This document shows positions 7,995 through 17,239 of a stretch of DNA of 64,000 nt, one piece after another. The position numbers and the translations under genes were made by a program. Source of the DNA: JACVRW01 sp963827065 (lineage in GTDB: Bacteria > Actinomycetota > Thermoleophilia > Solirubrobacterales > Thermoleophilaceae); contig CAWGZM010000012.1 in NCBI GenBank assembly GCA_963827065.1, forward strand, positions 1 through 64,000. Direction: 5' to 3'. Each line of letters starts with the position of its first letter. The first letter of the stretch is position 1. Below the pieces are notes generated by a model. The model saw nothing but the letters and a program-made list of their open reading frames with translations, searched no databases and was not told the origin of the DNA.

Positions 7995-8316
7995 TGAGCG
8001 CACCACAGGGCCTCGCGAGGGCAAGGAAGCCCTCCGGAGGTTCGGGGCCGCCATCGCCGCAGTGCGCCAGGCCCATTCGGGAGAGGAAGTCGATGTCCAC
8101 CCGCCCGACGCGTCCGCTGCCGAACTCGATGTAGCCGATTCGCAGGTTGTTGTTGGTCTCACCTATTGGCTCCCAGTCCCCGCCGACCGCGCGGCCGCGA
8201 ATACTCTTGAGACGATTCTTGACCGCCCACCCCGAGCGCTGTCTGAGTTCCTCGCCGATCACCACGGTGCCTTCGACTAGACGCGGCGTGCTTCGGCGGC
8301 GACCGTTCGCCTCAGC
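7995..8316. other. Intergenic stretch, weak minus-strand frame
   Basis: A minus-strand frame (7930-8265, GTG start) reads through a plausible-looking segment (WEPIGETNNNLRIGYIEFG, VGRVDIDFLSR) before turning Pro/Ala-rich. It overlaps the end of the membrane-protein gene and has no recognised family. It may be the remnant of an enzyme C-terminus. I do not call it as a gene. Confidence 0.3.
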
Positions 8317-10095
8317 ATGCGTTCGCGTCTGACGTCACTCAGCGTTCCCGGCACGAGGGCCGATCGGCACGAGAAAGCGCTGGGCCTCCCGTGCGACGAG
8401 GTAGTGCTCGACCTCGAGGATGCGGTGGCACCCGAGCACAAGGACGAGGCGCGCGCGACGGTCATCCGGACGCTCGCCGATCCCGCCTGGGCCCGCCGGA
8501 CGGTGGCGGTGCGCGTCAACGCGGGCAGCCAGGCGGACCTGGAGGCGGTGGCTGGAGCCGCCGGCCCCGAGGGACTGACCGTGGTGCTGCCAATGGTCGA
8601 GCGACCCGAGCAGGTTGCGGCAGCAGCTGAGCGCTTGAACGGCACGGGGATCGGCCTTCAGGCACTGATCGAAACGCCTGCCGGCTCCGTCGCCGCACAC
8701 GAGATCGCGGTCGCGGATGCGTCACTGGTCGCGCTCCTGATCGGGTACGCCGATCTGGGTGCCGAACTCGGTCGCCGCGGCGCCGAGCGCGATCCGAGGC
8801 GCTGGCTGGTGCACCAGGAAAGGGTTTTGGGAGCGGCACGGATCGCGGGGCTGCAGGCACTCGATGGCCCGTTTCTCGATATCGCCGACGAGGCGGGCTT
8901 GCGGGCGTCCGCGCGGGCCGCCCGGGACCTTGGCTTCGATGGCAAGTGGGCGATTCACCCGCGACAGCTCGAGCTGATCGCCAGCGTCTTGAGGCCCACG
9001 GCAGCCGAGCGAGCCGAGGCCGTTGCCGTCGAACGCGCGCTTTCCGAGCGCCAGGGCGTCGTGGTCCTCGGCGGAAGGATGATCGACGAGGCTCACCGGC
9101 GCCAAGCCCTGCGGATCCTCGCCCTCGGGTCGGAAGCCGCCGCGCCGACACACAAACGCAAGACCGTGGTGCGACGTGATGCACGGTCGCGCACGGTGGC
9201 GGCACCGTACGCCGATGAGCTGCAGATCGGACAGGTATTCGACGCACCGGGACTTACGCTCGACGCGGGCCTCGCGACGCTGCACCGCGCGGCATGCGGG
9301 GATCGGCTGGCGCTCGCGCTGGACGCCGACCTGGCGGACCGTGTGACCGGCGCCCCTCATGTGCTGGCCCATCCGGCCATGGTCGCCGACGTCATCATCG
9401 GCCAGTCCACGGAGCCGAGCGGACGAGTGCTCGGCAACCTGTTCTACCGGGGAATGGCACTCGCTCCGGTGCGGCTCGGCACCACGTTGCGCACCCGCAC
9501 CGAGGTCGTCGCCATCGAACCGACACGCGACGGCGCGCGCGCGAAGGTGACGCTGCGTGCCACCACCACGGATGCCGCCGGGAATCTGATCGCGTCCTAC
9601 CTGCGCTGCCCCCTGCTGCCCGCACAGGAAACTGTTCAGCCATCGGGAACGGTGCCCGACGCGCCGCTCGACTTCACCGTGCCGGACTGGGACCTGGACG
9701 CACATCCACAGGGGGAGCCGCTTGTCGCCGGGGATCGCTTCGACGTGGAAAGCCACGAGACCGTCACGCTGGCGCCGGAGCTGGCACGAGTGACCCTGAA
9801 CCTCGCCATGACGCATACGGATGCGCAGGCCAGCGCCCACGGCCGCAGGCTGGTGTACGGCGGCCACGCGATCGGCATCGCGCTCGCGCATGCCTGTCGC
9901 GCTCTGCCGGGGCTGGTGACCGTGCTCGCCTGGCGGTCCTGTGATCACCTAGGTCCCGTGTTCGAGGAGGATCGACTCACGTCGCGCATCGAGGTACTGG
10001 CGGTCGAGGGACCGATCGTCGATCTTCAGATCGTCGTGTCGAACGCAGATGGCGACGTGCTCGACTGGCGGCCCGCCGTGCTCTACGCCGCATGA
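8317..10095 (+). CDS. CitE-type CoA lyase fused to MaoC-type hydratase
   Basis: Residues 1-275 are an HpcH/HpaI-CitE lyase: VPGTRADR, LDLEDAV, Arg66, the Mg-binding Glu119 in IETPAG, Asp146 in GYADLG, and a KWAIHPRQ segment. Residues about 290-592 are a MaoC double hot-dog domain (FYRGMALAP..RLGTTLRTRTEV; late HTDAQASAHG). In the known mesaconate/itaconate routes these are separate enzymes: a hydratase acting on mesaconyl- or itaconyl-CoA, and a citramalyl-CoA lyase giving acetyl-CoA and pyruvate. The fusion would couple both steps. Its stop overlaps the next start (ATGA), so it is co-translated with a CaiB-family CoA-transferase. Substrate assignment is inference. Confidence 0.8.
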   Translation: MRSRLTSLSVPGTRADRHEKALGLPCDEVVLDLEDAVAPEHKDEARATVIRTLADPAWARRTVAVRVNAGSQADLEAVAGAAGPEGLTVVLPMVERPEQVAAAAERLNGTGIGLQALIETPAGSVAAHEIAVADASLVALLIGYADLGAELGRRGAERDPRRWLVHQERVLGAARIAGLQALDGPFLDIADEAGLRASARAARDLGFDGKWAIHPRQLELIASVLRPTAAERAEAVAVERALSERQGVVVLGGRMIDEAHRRQALRILALGSEAAAPTHKRKTVVRRDARSRTVAAPYADELQIGQVFDAPGLTLDAGLATLHRAACGDRLALALDADLADRVTGAPHVLAHPAMVADVIIGQSTEPSGRVLGNLFYRGMALAPVRLGTTLRTRTEVVAIEPTRDGARAKVTLRATTTDAAGNLIASYLRCPLLPAQETVQPSGTVPDAPLDFTVPDWDLDAHPQGEPLVAGDRFDVESHETVTLAPELARVTLNLAMTHTDAQASAHGRRLVYGGHAIGIALAHACRALPGLVTVLAWRSCDHLGPVFEEDRLTSRIEVLAVEGPIVDLQIVVSNADGDVLDWRPAVLYAA

Positions 10096-11297
10096 CCGCC
10101 GGCATCCTCAACGACCTGACCGTGATCGAGGGCTCCGCCTTCGTCGCCGCGCCGCTCGGCGGGATGACGCTCGCCCAGCTGGGCGCAGACGTGATCCGCT
10201 TCGACCAGATCGGCGGCGGCCTGGATCGTGATCGCTGGCCGCTGGCCGCGGGCGGACAAAGCCTCTTCTGGGCAGGGCTGAACAAAGGGAAGCGCTCGAT
10301 CGAGATAGACCTGCGCTCCGATGAAGGACGGGAGCTCGTCGGAGCGCTCGTCGCCGCCGCAGGCGCGCTGCTTACGAACTTTCCGGCTCGTGGCTGGCTG
10401 GCCTACGACACGCTTCGAGCACGCCGGGACGACCTCGTGATGGTCGCGCTGACCGGCAACCCGGACGGAACGAGCGAGGTGGACTACACCGTCAACCCCG
10501 CCACGGGATTTCCGTTCGCCACGGGTCCGCGCGACTTCGCCGGCCCGCTCAACAGCGTCCTGCCGGCTTGGGACGCGGTCATGGGTGGCCTTGCTGCGAC
10601 CGGGCTTCTCGCGGCCGATCGCCAGCGAGTCCGGACCGGCGAGGGCGAGCTGATAACGCTCGCGCTGTCTGACGTCGCCTTCGCGATGGTCGGCCACCTC
10701 GGTCGCGTCGCCGAGGCGGAACTGGGCGGTCGTGACATGCGCCGCGACGGCAACTACCTCTACGGCGCCTTCGGACATGACTTCGAGACCGCCGACGGCC
10801 GACGAGTGATGGTCGTGGCACTCACACCGCGGCAATGGAAGGCGCTACTCGACGCCACCGGCTTGAGCGACCGGATGGCCAAGATCGCCGAGGCGACCGG
10901 ATTCGACCTGGACACCGAGACCGGCCGCTTCGAGGCGCGCGATTTCATCGCGGCCGTCCTGCGTCCCTGGTTCGGCGAACGCAGCCTGTCCGCGATCCGC
11001 AAGTGCTTCGCCGGCACCACCGTCTCCTGGGGCCCCTATCAGACCTTCACGCAGTTGGTCGAGGAAGACCCGCGGATCACGACTGACAACCCGATCTGGG
11101 AGCGAATCGAGCACCCAGAGGTCGGGACCTACCGGATGCCGGGCTCGCCGCTCAGCTTCAGCAATGCCGAACGCGTGCCGGTCCGCCGCGCTCCCCTCCT
11201 CGGAGAGCACACGGAAGCGATCCTCAGCGAACTCGCGGGCCTGAGCACGCTCGAGATCGGGCGCTTACACGATGCGAGAATCGTCCGCTGTGGCTGA
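10092..11297 (+). CDS. CaiB/BaiF family CoA-transferase
   Basis: The 401-residue class III CoA-transferase starts with the usual AAPLGGMTLAQLGADVIRFD segment. The likely acyl-carrying Asp is D161 in LPAWDAV, followed by GGLAATGLLAA. Members of this group move CoA between dicarboxylic acids, for example mesaconyl-CoA transferase and itaconate CoA-transferase. The 4-bp overlap with the fused lyase/hydratase gene indicates one pathway: activation of a C5 dicarboxylate, hydration and cleavage. The identity of the C5 acid cannot be read from the sequence. Confidence 0.8.
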   Translation: MTAGILNDLTVIEGSAFVAAPLGGMTLAQLGADVIRFDQIGGGLDRDRWPLAAGGQSLFWAGLNKGKRSIEIDLRSDEGRELVGALVAAAGALLTNFPARGWLAYDTLRARRDDLVMVALTGNPDGTSEVDYTVNPATGFPFATGPRDFAGPLNSVLPAWDAVMGGLAATGLLAADRQRVRTGEGELITLALSDVAFAMVGHLGRVAEAELGGRDMRRDGNYLYGAFGHDFETADGRRVMVVALTPRQWKALLDATGLSDRMAKIAEATGFDLDTETGRFEARDFIAAVLRPWFGERSLSAIRKCFAGTTVSWGPYQTFTQLVEEDPRITTDNPIWERIEHPEVGTYRMPGSPLSFSNAERVPVRRAPLLGEHTEAILSELAGLSTLEIGRLHDARIVRCG

Positions 11298-11383
11298 ACG
11301 AGAAGGGGGTGTGATCCATTGGAGGGCTACCGGGGTCCATGCAGGCTTTCCCGTGATCTCGGCGTGCCGGTGAGAGGTGGTGG

Positions 11384-13018
11384 ATGACGGCGGCACAGGC
11401 GCGCACCCGCGGCCGCGAGTTCTTTGACCAGCGCGCCTGGGGCGATGCCTTTGCCGAACTCTCGGCCGCAGACCGGGAGGTCCCGCTCGAGCCGGAGGAC
11501 GTCGGGCGCCTGGCTACCGCGGCGTACCTCCTCGGCCGGGATGAGGACAGCGTCGAGCTGTGGGAGCGGGCGCATCAGGAGCAGCTGAGCGCGGGTGACG
11601 TCGCGGCGGCCGCCCGATACGCGGGCTGGCTCGTCTTCGTCCTCCTCAATGGCGGCGAATTTGCACGTGCCGGCGGCTGGCTCGCGCGTGCACGCCGGTT
11701 GCTGGACGATGGCGAGCACGACGACTGCGCGGAGCAGGGGCATCTTCTCGTGCCTCTGGCCCTGCAGCGCGCAGTCGCGGGCGACTGGGAGAGCGCCCAC
11801 ACGATCTCCAGTCAGGCGGCGGAGATCGGTGAACGGTTCGAGGACGTCGATCTGGTTGCGCTTGCCCGCAACGTTCAAGCCCGCGCGCTGATCGCGCAGG
11901 GAAGGACGGTCGAGGGAATGACCCTGCTCGACGAGGTCATGGTCGCGGTGACGGCGGACGAGGTGTCCGAGATGGTCGCCGGCTCCCTCTACTGCAGCGT
12001 GATCGAGGCGTGCCAAGAGGTTTTCGACCTTGGCCGCGCACAGGAGTGGACGGCGGCGCTGACCCGCTGGTGTGACTCGCAGCCGGATCTCGTCCCGTTC
12101 AGCGGTCATTGCCTCGTTCATCGCGCCGAGATCATGCAGCTGCATGGGGCATGGACGGACGCCCTCGACGCTGCGCAGCGAGCGGGTGAGCGGCTGCTCT
12201 CGCGTTCTCAGCCGGCCGTGGGTGCAGCCTTCTACGAGCAGGCCGAGCTACACCGGCTCCGGGGGGAATTCGCGCAGGCCGACGAGGCCTACCGCCAGGC
12301 CAGTCTGTGGGGACGAGAGCCACAGCCCGGTCTGGCGCAGTTGTGGCTGGCGCAGGGACAGGCCGATGCCGCTCATACGGCGATCCGTCGCGTGGTCGAC
12401 GAGGCGCAGGACCGCGTGACGCGGTCGCGGTTGCTTCCCGCGGCCGTCGAGGTCATGGCTGCGGCAGGTGACGTGCAAGCGGCGCGTGCGGCCGCCGACG
12501 AGCTGTCGAAGATCGCGGGCGAGCTCGATGCGCCGCTGCTGCGCGCGCTGGCCGCCCACGCCGAGGGAGCGGTCCTCATGCTCGAGGGCGACGCGCGAGC
12601 CGCGCTCGGCGCGCTGCGCCCCGCGTGGGCGGCGTGGCAGGAGCTCGACGTGCCCTATGAAGCCGCGCGCATCCGGGTCCTGATCGGACTCGCATGCCGC
12701 GAGCTCGGGGATCAGGACAGCGCCGAGATGGAGTTCGACGCCGCGCGCCGGGTCTTCCAAGAGCTAGGGGCGAGTACCGACCTCGCGCGGGCGCAGGGGT
12801 TGTCCCAGTACGTCGCGGAGCCGACGGGCGGCCTGACCGCGCGCGAGCTGCAGGTGCTGCGCCTGGTGGCGACCGGCAAGACGAACCGGTTGATCGCGGC
12901 TGACCTGTTTCTGAGCGAGAAGACCGTGGCCCGGCACGTGAGCAACATCTTCAGCAAGCTGGGCGTGTCGAGCCGGGCGGCCGCGACCGCCTACGCCTAC
13001 GAGCACGACCTCGTCTAG
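11384..13018 (+). CDS. LuxR-type regulator with TPR-like sensor region
   Basis: The 544-residue product has about 470 residues of helical TPR-like repeats (repeated Ala-Arg-x-Leu and Gly-Asp-x-x-x-Ala patterns) and a C-terminal LuxR/FixJ helix-turn-helix (LTARELQVLRLVATG, KTNRLIAADLFLSEKTVARHV, SNIFSKLGVSSRAAA). There is no AAA ATPase domain. ATG 11384 follows GAGAGGTGG. Regulators of this design are often followed by an oxidoreductase or methyltransferase target, and here a methyltransferase starts 92 bp downstream on the same strand. Confidence 0.85.
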   Translation: MTAAQARTRGREFFDQRAWGDAFAELSAADREVPLEPEDVGRLATAAYLLGRDEDSVELWERAHQEQLSAGDVAAAARYAGWLVFVLLNGGEFARAGGWLARARRLLDDGEHDDCAEQGHLLVPLALQRAVAGDWESAHTISSQAAEIGERFEDVDLVALARNVQARALIAQGRTVEGMTLLDEVMVAVTADEVSEMVAGSLYCSVIEACQEVFDLGRAQEWTAALTRWCDSQPDLVPFSGHCLVHRAEIMQLHGAWTDALDAAQRAGERLLSRSQPAVGAAFYEQAELHRLRGEFAQADEAYRQASLWGREPQPGLAQLWLAQGQADAAHTAIRRVVDEAQDRVTRSRLLPAAVEVMAAAGDVQAARAAADELSKIAGELDAPLLRALAAHAEGAVLMLEGDARAALGALRPAWAAWQELDVPYEAARIRVLIGLACRELGDQDSAEMEFDAARRVFQELGASTDLARAQGLSQYVAEPTGGLTARELQVLRLVATGKTNRLIAADLFLSEKTVARHVSNIFSKLGVSSRAAATAYAYEHDLV

Positions 13019-13110
13019 GCGCCTGCACAGAACTACCCAATGCCGCAGGGCCCGCGATTTGGGTGTTTTGCCCGAAGCGGCCATCGCGCCCTCTCCGTAG
13101 CGTCGGAGCC

Positions 13111-13962
13111 ATGAGCAAGGCACCGATGACCGACCACCCCCGCCCCACGATCTACGAGATCGCGGAGGCGCTCGCGCCGGGCTGGGAGCGCTGGCGAGCC
13201 CGCATCGAGGAGATCACCGCTCCGGTGCGCGAGTGGATGATCAAGGAGCTCGCACCGGTGCCCGGCGACACCGTGCTCGAGCTGGCGGCCGGCGCCGGCG
13301 ATACGGGCTTCGAGGCGGCCGCGGCCGCCGGCGAGCGCGGACGGCTGATCTCGACCGACTTCTCCCCCGCGATGGTGGAGGTGGCACGCCGCCGGGGCGC
13401 CGAGCTCGGGCTGGCGAACGTCGACTACCGAGTGATGGACGCCGAGCAGATCGAGCTCAGCGCCGATTCGGTCGACGGCGTGCTCTGTCGTTTCGGGTAC
13501 ATGCTGATGCCCGATCCCGCCGCTGCGCTCGCCGAGACGCGTCGCGTGCTGCGCCCGGGCGGGCGCCTCGCGCTCTCGGTCTGGAGCGCGCCCGAGCGCA
13601 ACCCGTGGGTGACAATCGGCTTCCGGCTGCTGGCGGAGCGGGGCCACTTGCCGCCACCCGAGCCCGGCGCTCCCAGTCCATTCGCGCTGGCGAGCGAGGA
13701 GCACACACGGGCGCTGCTGGAGGCCGCCGGCTTTACGACCGTGCGCACGGAGGAAGTTCCGCTTTGGTTCAGCTTCCGTGACATCGACGACTACACGACC
13801 TATGTGACTGACACAGGCGGCCCTGCCGCGCTGGTGCTGCGCGGATTGCCGGAGGAGGAACGCGAGATCCTCAAGGCGAAGCTCCGGGTCGCGTTCGCTC
13901 GCTTCGGCGCCGGCGGAGGCTACGAGCTACCGGGCGTCGCGCTCACTGCCGTCGCGCGCTGA
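13111..13962 (+). CDS. SAM-dependent class I methyltransferase
   Basis: The 283-residue protein has a class I Rossmann methyltransferase core: motif I ELAAGAGDTG, an acidic residue at the end of the next strand (STDFSPAM), and a GRLALSVW strand after RVLRPGG. The N-terminus (PRPTIYEIAEALAPGWERWRAR) is a helical lid typical of UbiE/ubiquinone-like small-molecule methyltransferases. A frame extension to 13063 has no ribosome site, and ATG 13111 is preferred. The acceptor is unknown. Its position behind the LuxR gene suggests it is that regulator's target. Confidence 0.85.
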   Translation: MSKAPMTDHPRPTIYEIAEALAPGWERWRARIEEITAPVREWMIKELAPVPGDTVLELAAGAGDTGFEAAAAAGERGRLISTDFSPAMVEVARRRGAELGLANVDYRVMDAEQIELSADSVDGVLCRFGYMLMPDPAAALAETRRVLRPGGRLALSVWSAPERNPWVTIGFRLLAERGHLPPPEPGAPSPFALASEEHTRALLEAAGFTTVRTEEVPLWFSFRDIDDYTTYVTDTGGPAALVLRGLPEEEREILKAKLRVAFARFGAGGGYELPGVALTAVAR

Positions 13963-13993
13963 GCGGGCCGGCGAACGCCGTGAATCCAACACC

Positions 13994-14617
13994 GTGAGCG
14001 TCGCCTACAAGGTCCTCTACGGGCTCGGCGTCACCCCGTGGGAGCAGGTGGCCAGGCTGCCTCACGTGACCGAGCGCATCTCCGCGCTGTTCGCCCGTCA
14101 GGAGGCGGGACGGAAACCGCCGTACGGGCCGGTGCTGGACCTCGGCTGCGGCAGTGGAATCTGGGCCGTAATGCTGGCGACGCGCGGCTGGCAGGTCACG
14201 GGCATCGACTTCGTCCCCAAGGCGCTGCGCCGTGCGCGAGAGCGGGCGCGCGCGGCCGAGGTCGAGCTGCGACTCGTCGAGGGCGACGTGACACGGCTCC
14301 GCTCGACCGGCGTCGCGTCGGGCTTCCCCTTCCTCCTGGACTTCGGCCTGTTCCACGACGAGCTGACGGATGAGCAGCGCGCGGCGATGGGTCGAGAGGT
14401 GAGCGAGGTCGCCGCACCCGGCGCCACGCTGCTGATGCTGGCATGGGCGCCCGGGCGGCGGGGGCCGCTGCCACGGGGGGCGAGCCGCTCCGACATCGAA
14501 GCTGCTTACCCCGCGTGGAAGGTGATCGACGAGGACGCGATCGACCCCTCCGGCGCGCCCCTCTATCGATATGTGAAGAAGGCGGACCCGCGCTGCTACT
14601 GGCTTCGTCGCGAATGA
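13994..14617 (+). CDS. SAM-dependent class I methyltransferase
   Basis: The 207-residue product starts at GTG 13994. It contains motif I VLDLGCGSGIWAV, a following IDFVPKAL strand end, and FLLDFGLFHDEL, the LLDFGxFH signature seen in small actinobacterial methyltransferases. It lies 31 bp after another methyltransferase on the same strand but is not closely similar to it. The substrate is unknown. Confidence 0.85.
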   Translation: MSVAYKVLYGLGVTPWEQVARLPHVTERISALFARQEAGRKPPYGPVLDLGCGSGIWAVMLATRGWQVTGIDFVPKALRRARERARAAEVELRLVEGDVTRLRSTGVASGFPFLLDFGLFHDELTDEQRAAMGREVSEVAAPGATLLMLAWAPGRRGPLPRGASRSDIEAAYPAWKVIDEDAIDPSGAPLYRYVKKADPRCYWLRRE

Positions 14618-14633
14618 CGTGCCGTTCGAGTGA

Positions 14634-15209
14634 GACCAGGTTAAGACCAGTCCGGTACTGCGCGACGGGCTGCCGGTCTGCGGCTTCTACCGGCTGCCTT
14701 GGAAGGCCGGAACGCTCGCCAAGACGACGCAGGGCAACAACGCGGATCCGACCCACTCCGGCGGCCAGCAGTTCGCGTTCGACTTCAGGATGGGGCTGTT
14801 CACGATCGGCCGCGCGACCCGCGGCGGCCTCGTCACGCTCGTGGTCGAGAACCGCACCAAGACGTCCAATCCGCTGAACGTCAAGTCGGGGCTCGAGGAG
14901 TGGCTGCCGGGCAACCTACTGCTGATCCGCCATCAAGACGGCTCCACGTCGTTCTACACGCACATGCATAAGGACGGCGTCGTCCCGCAGGAGGGCGACT
15001 ACGTCGAACGTGGCGACGTGATCATCGTGGTGGGCAACACGGGCAACTCGTCCGGCGCCCACCTGCACTACCACGTGACCAGCACAGGCGATACGGAGGA
15101 TGACTCCTACGGTGGCAGCATGCCGATCCAGTTCGAGCGCCTCGGTGCCGGCGGGCTCTTCTGTGACGTTCCGAAGAAGGGCAACTGGTACATGTCCACC
15201 AACGGGTGA
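14634..15209 (+). pseudogene. M23 (LytM) endopeptidase, 5'-truncated
   Basis: The frame opens directly after TGA 14631-14633 and has no ATG, GTG or TTG before residue ~53 (ATG 14790). The M23 core already begins at about 14660: LPWKAG, TQGNN, then the first zinc ligands His and Asp in the THSGGQQFAFDF segment, later YTHMH and the GAHLHYHV HxH motif. All metal ligands are present, but the signal peptide and start are missing. I read it as the 3' remainder of a secreted murein hydrolase gene. A start at 14790 would drop the first ligands. Confidence 0.65.
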
Positions 15210-15378
15210 GCAGGCTTCAGCGCGGAGGTGGCGGATGCGAACCGAGCGCCCGCCGCGACCCTCGGGACGCACCACCTGGAGCTGAGTTGGCTCGGCCACG
15301 ACGCCATCGTCCCCGACAGAGCCGACGGAGCCGAGGTGGCCGCGAGGTGCTCCGCGAACCGTCGTCTACGCTCGCGGC

Positions 15379-15852
15379 GTGACCGGCGCCCGAAGCTTTG
15401 CGCTGTCCGCCGTCGCCGTGGTCGCCGCCGCGACCGCCGCCGCCGCGGCCGGACCTGAGCGGCCGGCGCCCGCCGGCGAGCATCAGGCCGTCGAGAAGAC
15501 CGTGCGGGCCGCGGTGTATGCCGCTGTGAGGCATGACAACTACCGGCGTGCGTGCCGGTTTGCGACGGCTCGCGGCAGGCAACGCCTCATCGACGGGGTC
15601 AACTCCGGGTCAGGGCCCGACTATCCGAACTGCCCGGTGATCATCGCCGACGAGGTCGAGAACTATCCGGGGACGGTCAGGAAGCTGCGCCGGGGTCTCG
15701 TCGTCTCGAACATCCGCGTGAACGCCGCGCGCGCCACCGTGCGGGTGGCCGAGGGCACGGGGCCGTTCGACGGTTCCGGCCGGCTCAGCCTGGTCAAGGT
15801 CGAGGGGCGCTGGCGACTCGACAACAGCAACCTGATTCCGCACGGCGACTGA
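15379..15852 (+). CDS. Secreted protein, NTF2/lumazine-binding-like
   Basis: The 157-residue product starts at GTG 15379. It has a signal peptide (hydrophobic Ala/Val run to about residue 24) followed by a short Pro-rich linker. The mature domain shows helices around AVYAAVRHDNYRRACRF and a strand pattern ending in LSLVKVEGRWRLDN, which is the ending common to SnoaL/NTF2-like secreted Actinobacteria proteins. No catalytic residues are apparent. It stands alone. Confidence 0.65.
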   Translation: MTGARSFALSAVAVVAAATAAAAAGPERPAPAGEHQAVEKTVRAAVYAAVRHDNYRRACRFATARGRQRLIDGVNSGSGPDYPNCPVIIADEVENYPGTVRKLRRGLVVSNIRVNAARATVRVAEGTGPFDGSGRLSLVKVEGRWRLDNSNLIPHGD

Positions 15853-16027
15853 CCCTCGCGCTCGATGCCGTCAACGACGCGATGGCCGACCTCGACAACG
15901 GGCGGCTCCAGGGCCGCGGCATCCTGATCCCGGCAGGCGCGGCCTAGCGCCCCGGGGGCGGCACCGGCACGACTGCGCGATGATCGTGGCCGGCCGGTCC
16001 AAATCGATCGTTCGAAAGGAAGCCGCC

Positions 16028-16420
16028 ATGGGATTCGACCAGTACCACGAGCCGCCCGACGAGCTCCCGACGGAGACGCGGACCTTTGCTCGACTGTGCG
16101 CCTCGCTGACCGAGGAGGCCGAGGCCATCGGCTGGTACGAGCAGCGACTCGCGGTGGAGCCCAACCGTGACGCGCGCGCGATCATGCGCGACGCACAGGG
16201 TGAGGAGTTCAAGCACTTCAGCATGAACCTCGAGTTCCTCCTGCGGCGGACGCCCGCGTGGCGCGAGATCGCGGAGGGCATCCTCTTCCAGCCCGGCGAC
16301 ATCGTCGAGCATGGTGAGGAAGCCGAGGAAGAGGCGCTCGAGTCGAGCCCGGACCAGCCGACCCCGGGTGACCCGTCCGGTTCGCTCGGGATCGGCAGCC
16401 TGATAGGACGGACGCCGTGA
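16028..16420 (+). CDS. Encapsulated ferritin-like cargo protein
   Basis: The 130-residue protein has the two-helix EncFtn fold pattern with Glu32 and the E60-x-x-H63 pair, matching the ferroxidase ligands known from encapsulated ferritins, plus Trp36-Tyr37. After an acidic linker the C-terminus reads SLGIGSLIG, the short peptide that docks cargo inside encapsulin shells. Within the shell it would oxidise and store iron. AAAGGAAG precedes ATG 16028. The stop overlaps the shell gene start as GTGA, giving a two-gene iron-storage compartment operon. Confidence 0.93.
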   Translation: MGFDQYHEPPDELPTETRTFARLCASLTEEAEAIGWYEQRLAVEPNRDARAIMRDAQGEEFKHFSMNLEFLLRRTPAWREIAEGILFQPGDIVEHGEEAEEEALESSPDQPTPGDPSGSLGIGSLIGRTP

Positions 16421-17232
16421 ACCACCTACTGCGCGGGGCCGCACCGATATCCGAGGCCGGCTGGAAGCTGCTCGACGACGAGGCGACCGAGCGGCTGGCC
16501 CCGGCGCTCGCCGCCCGCAGGCTCGTCGACTTCTCCGGTCCGCATGGCTGGGAGCATTCGGGCACCGACCTCGGCCGCGTCGAGGAGATCACCGAGAGTC
16601 CGGTCGAGGGCGTCGGCGCGCGCCAGCGGCGCGTGCTGCCGCTCGTCGAGCTGCGCGCCGGCTTCAGCGTGTCGCGCGCCGAGCTGCGCGCCGCCGACCG
16701 GGGCGCCGCTGACGCCGACCTCGAGAGCCTCGACGAGGCCGCTCGGCGGATCGCTCGGACGGAGAACAGCGCCGTGTGCCACGGGTTCGACGCCGCCGGC
16801 ATCGCCGGGATCACGCAGGCGGCATCTCATGCGCCGATCGAGCTGAGCGACGACTTCGACGAGTATCCCCGGCACGCCGCCAAGGCGGTCGATGTGCTGC
16901 TCGAGGCAGGGATCGGCGGCCCCTATGCGCTCGCTCTCGGCCCCGCCTGCTACACGGGAGTGATCGAGACGACCGAGCACGGGGGCTACCTCGTGTTCGA
17001 CCACCTCAGCAAGATCCTCGGCGGCCCGATCATCCGTGCCCCCGGCATGAACGGGGCGCTCGTGGCCAGCATGCGCGGCGGCGACTTCCTGTTCGAGTCC
17101 GGCCAGGACCTCTCGATCGGCTATGACAGCCACGACTCCGAGACGGTCCAGCTCTACCTCGAAGAGAGCTTCAGCTTCCGGGTTGCGACGGCCGAGGCCG
17201 CGATCGCGCTGGTACGCGCGCCGACAGCGTGA
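16417..17232 (+). CDS. enc: Encapsulin shell protein (Family 1)
   Basis: The 271-residue product matches the linocin-M18/CFP29 type encapsulin throughout: N-terminal LRGAAPISEAGW, RLVDFSGPHGWEHSG, RTENSAVCHG, and the C-terminal DLSIGYDSHD and YLEESFSFRV segments. It has the HK97 capsid fold and self-assembles into an icosahedral cytosolic compartment. Its GTG overlaps the stop of the ferritin-like cargo gene, whose C-terminal targeting peptide supports packaging. Confidence 0.95.
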   Translation: MNHLLRGAAPISEAGWKLLDDEATERLAPALAARRLVDFSGPHGWEHSGTDLGRVEEITESPVEGVGARQRRVLPLVELRAGFSVSRAELRAADRGAADADLESLDEAARRIARTENSAVCHGFDAAGIAGITQAASHAPIELSDDFDEYPRHAAKAVDVLLEAGIGGPYALALGPACYTGVIETTEHGGYLVFDHLSKILGGPIIRAPGMNGALVASMRGGDFLFESGQDLSIGYDSHDSETVQLYLEESFSFRVATAEAAIALVRAPTA

Positions 17233-17239
17233 AGCAGGC

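Noticed and set aside
7930..8265. 111-residue minus-strand protein
   Set aside because: Part of it looks protein-like, but it overlaps a better gene, starts with GTG without a ribosome site, turns low-complexity and matches no family I know.
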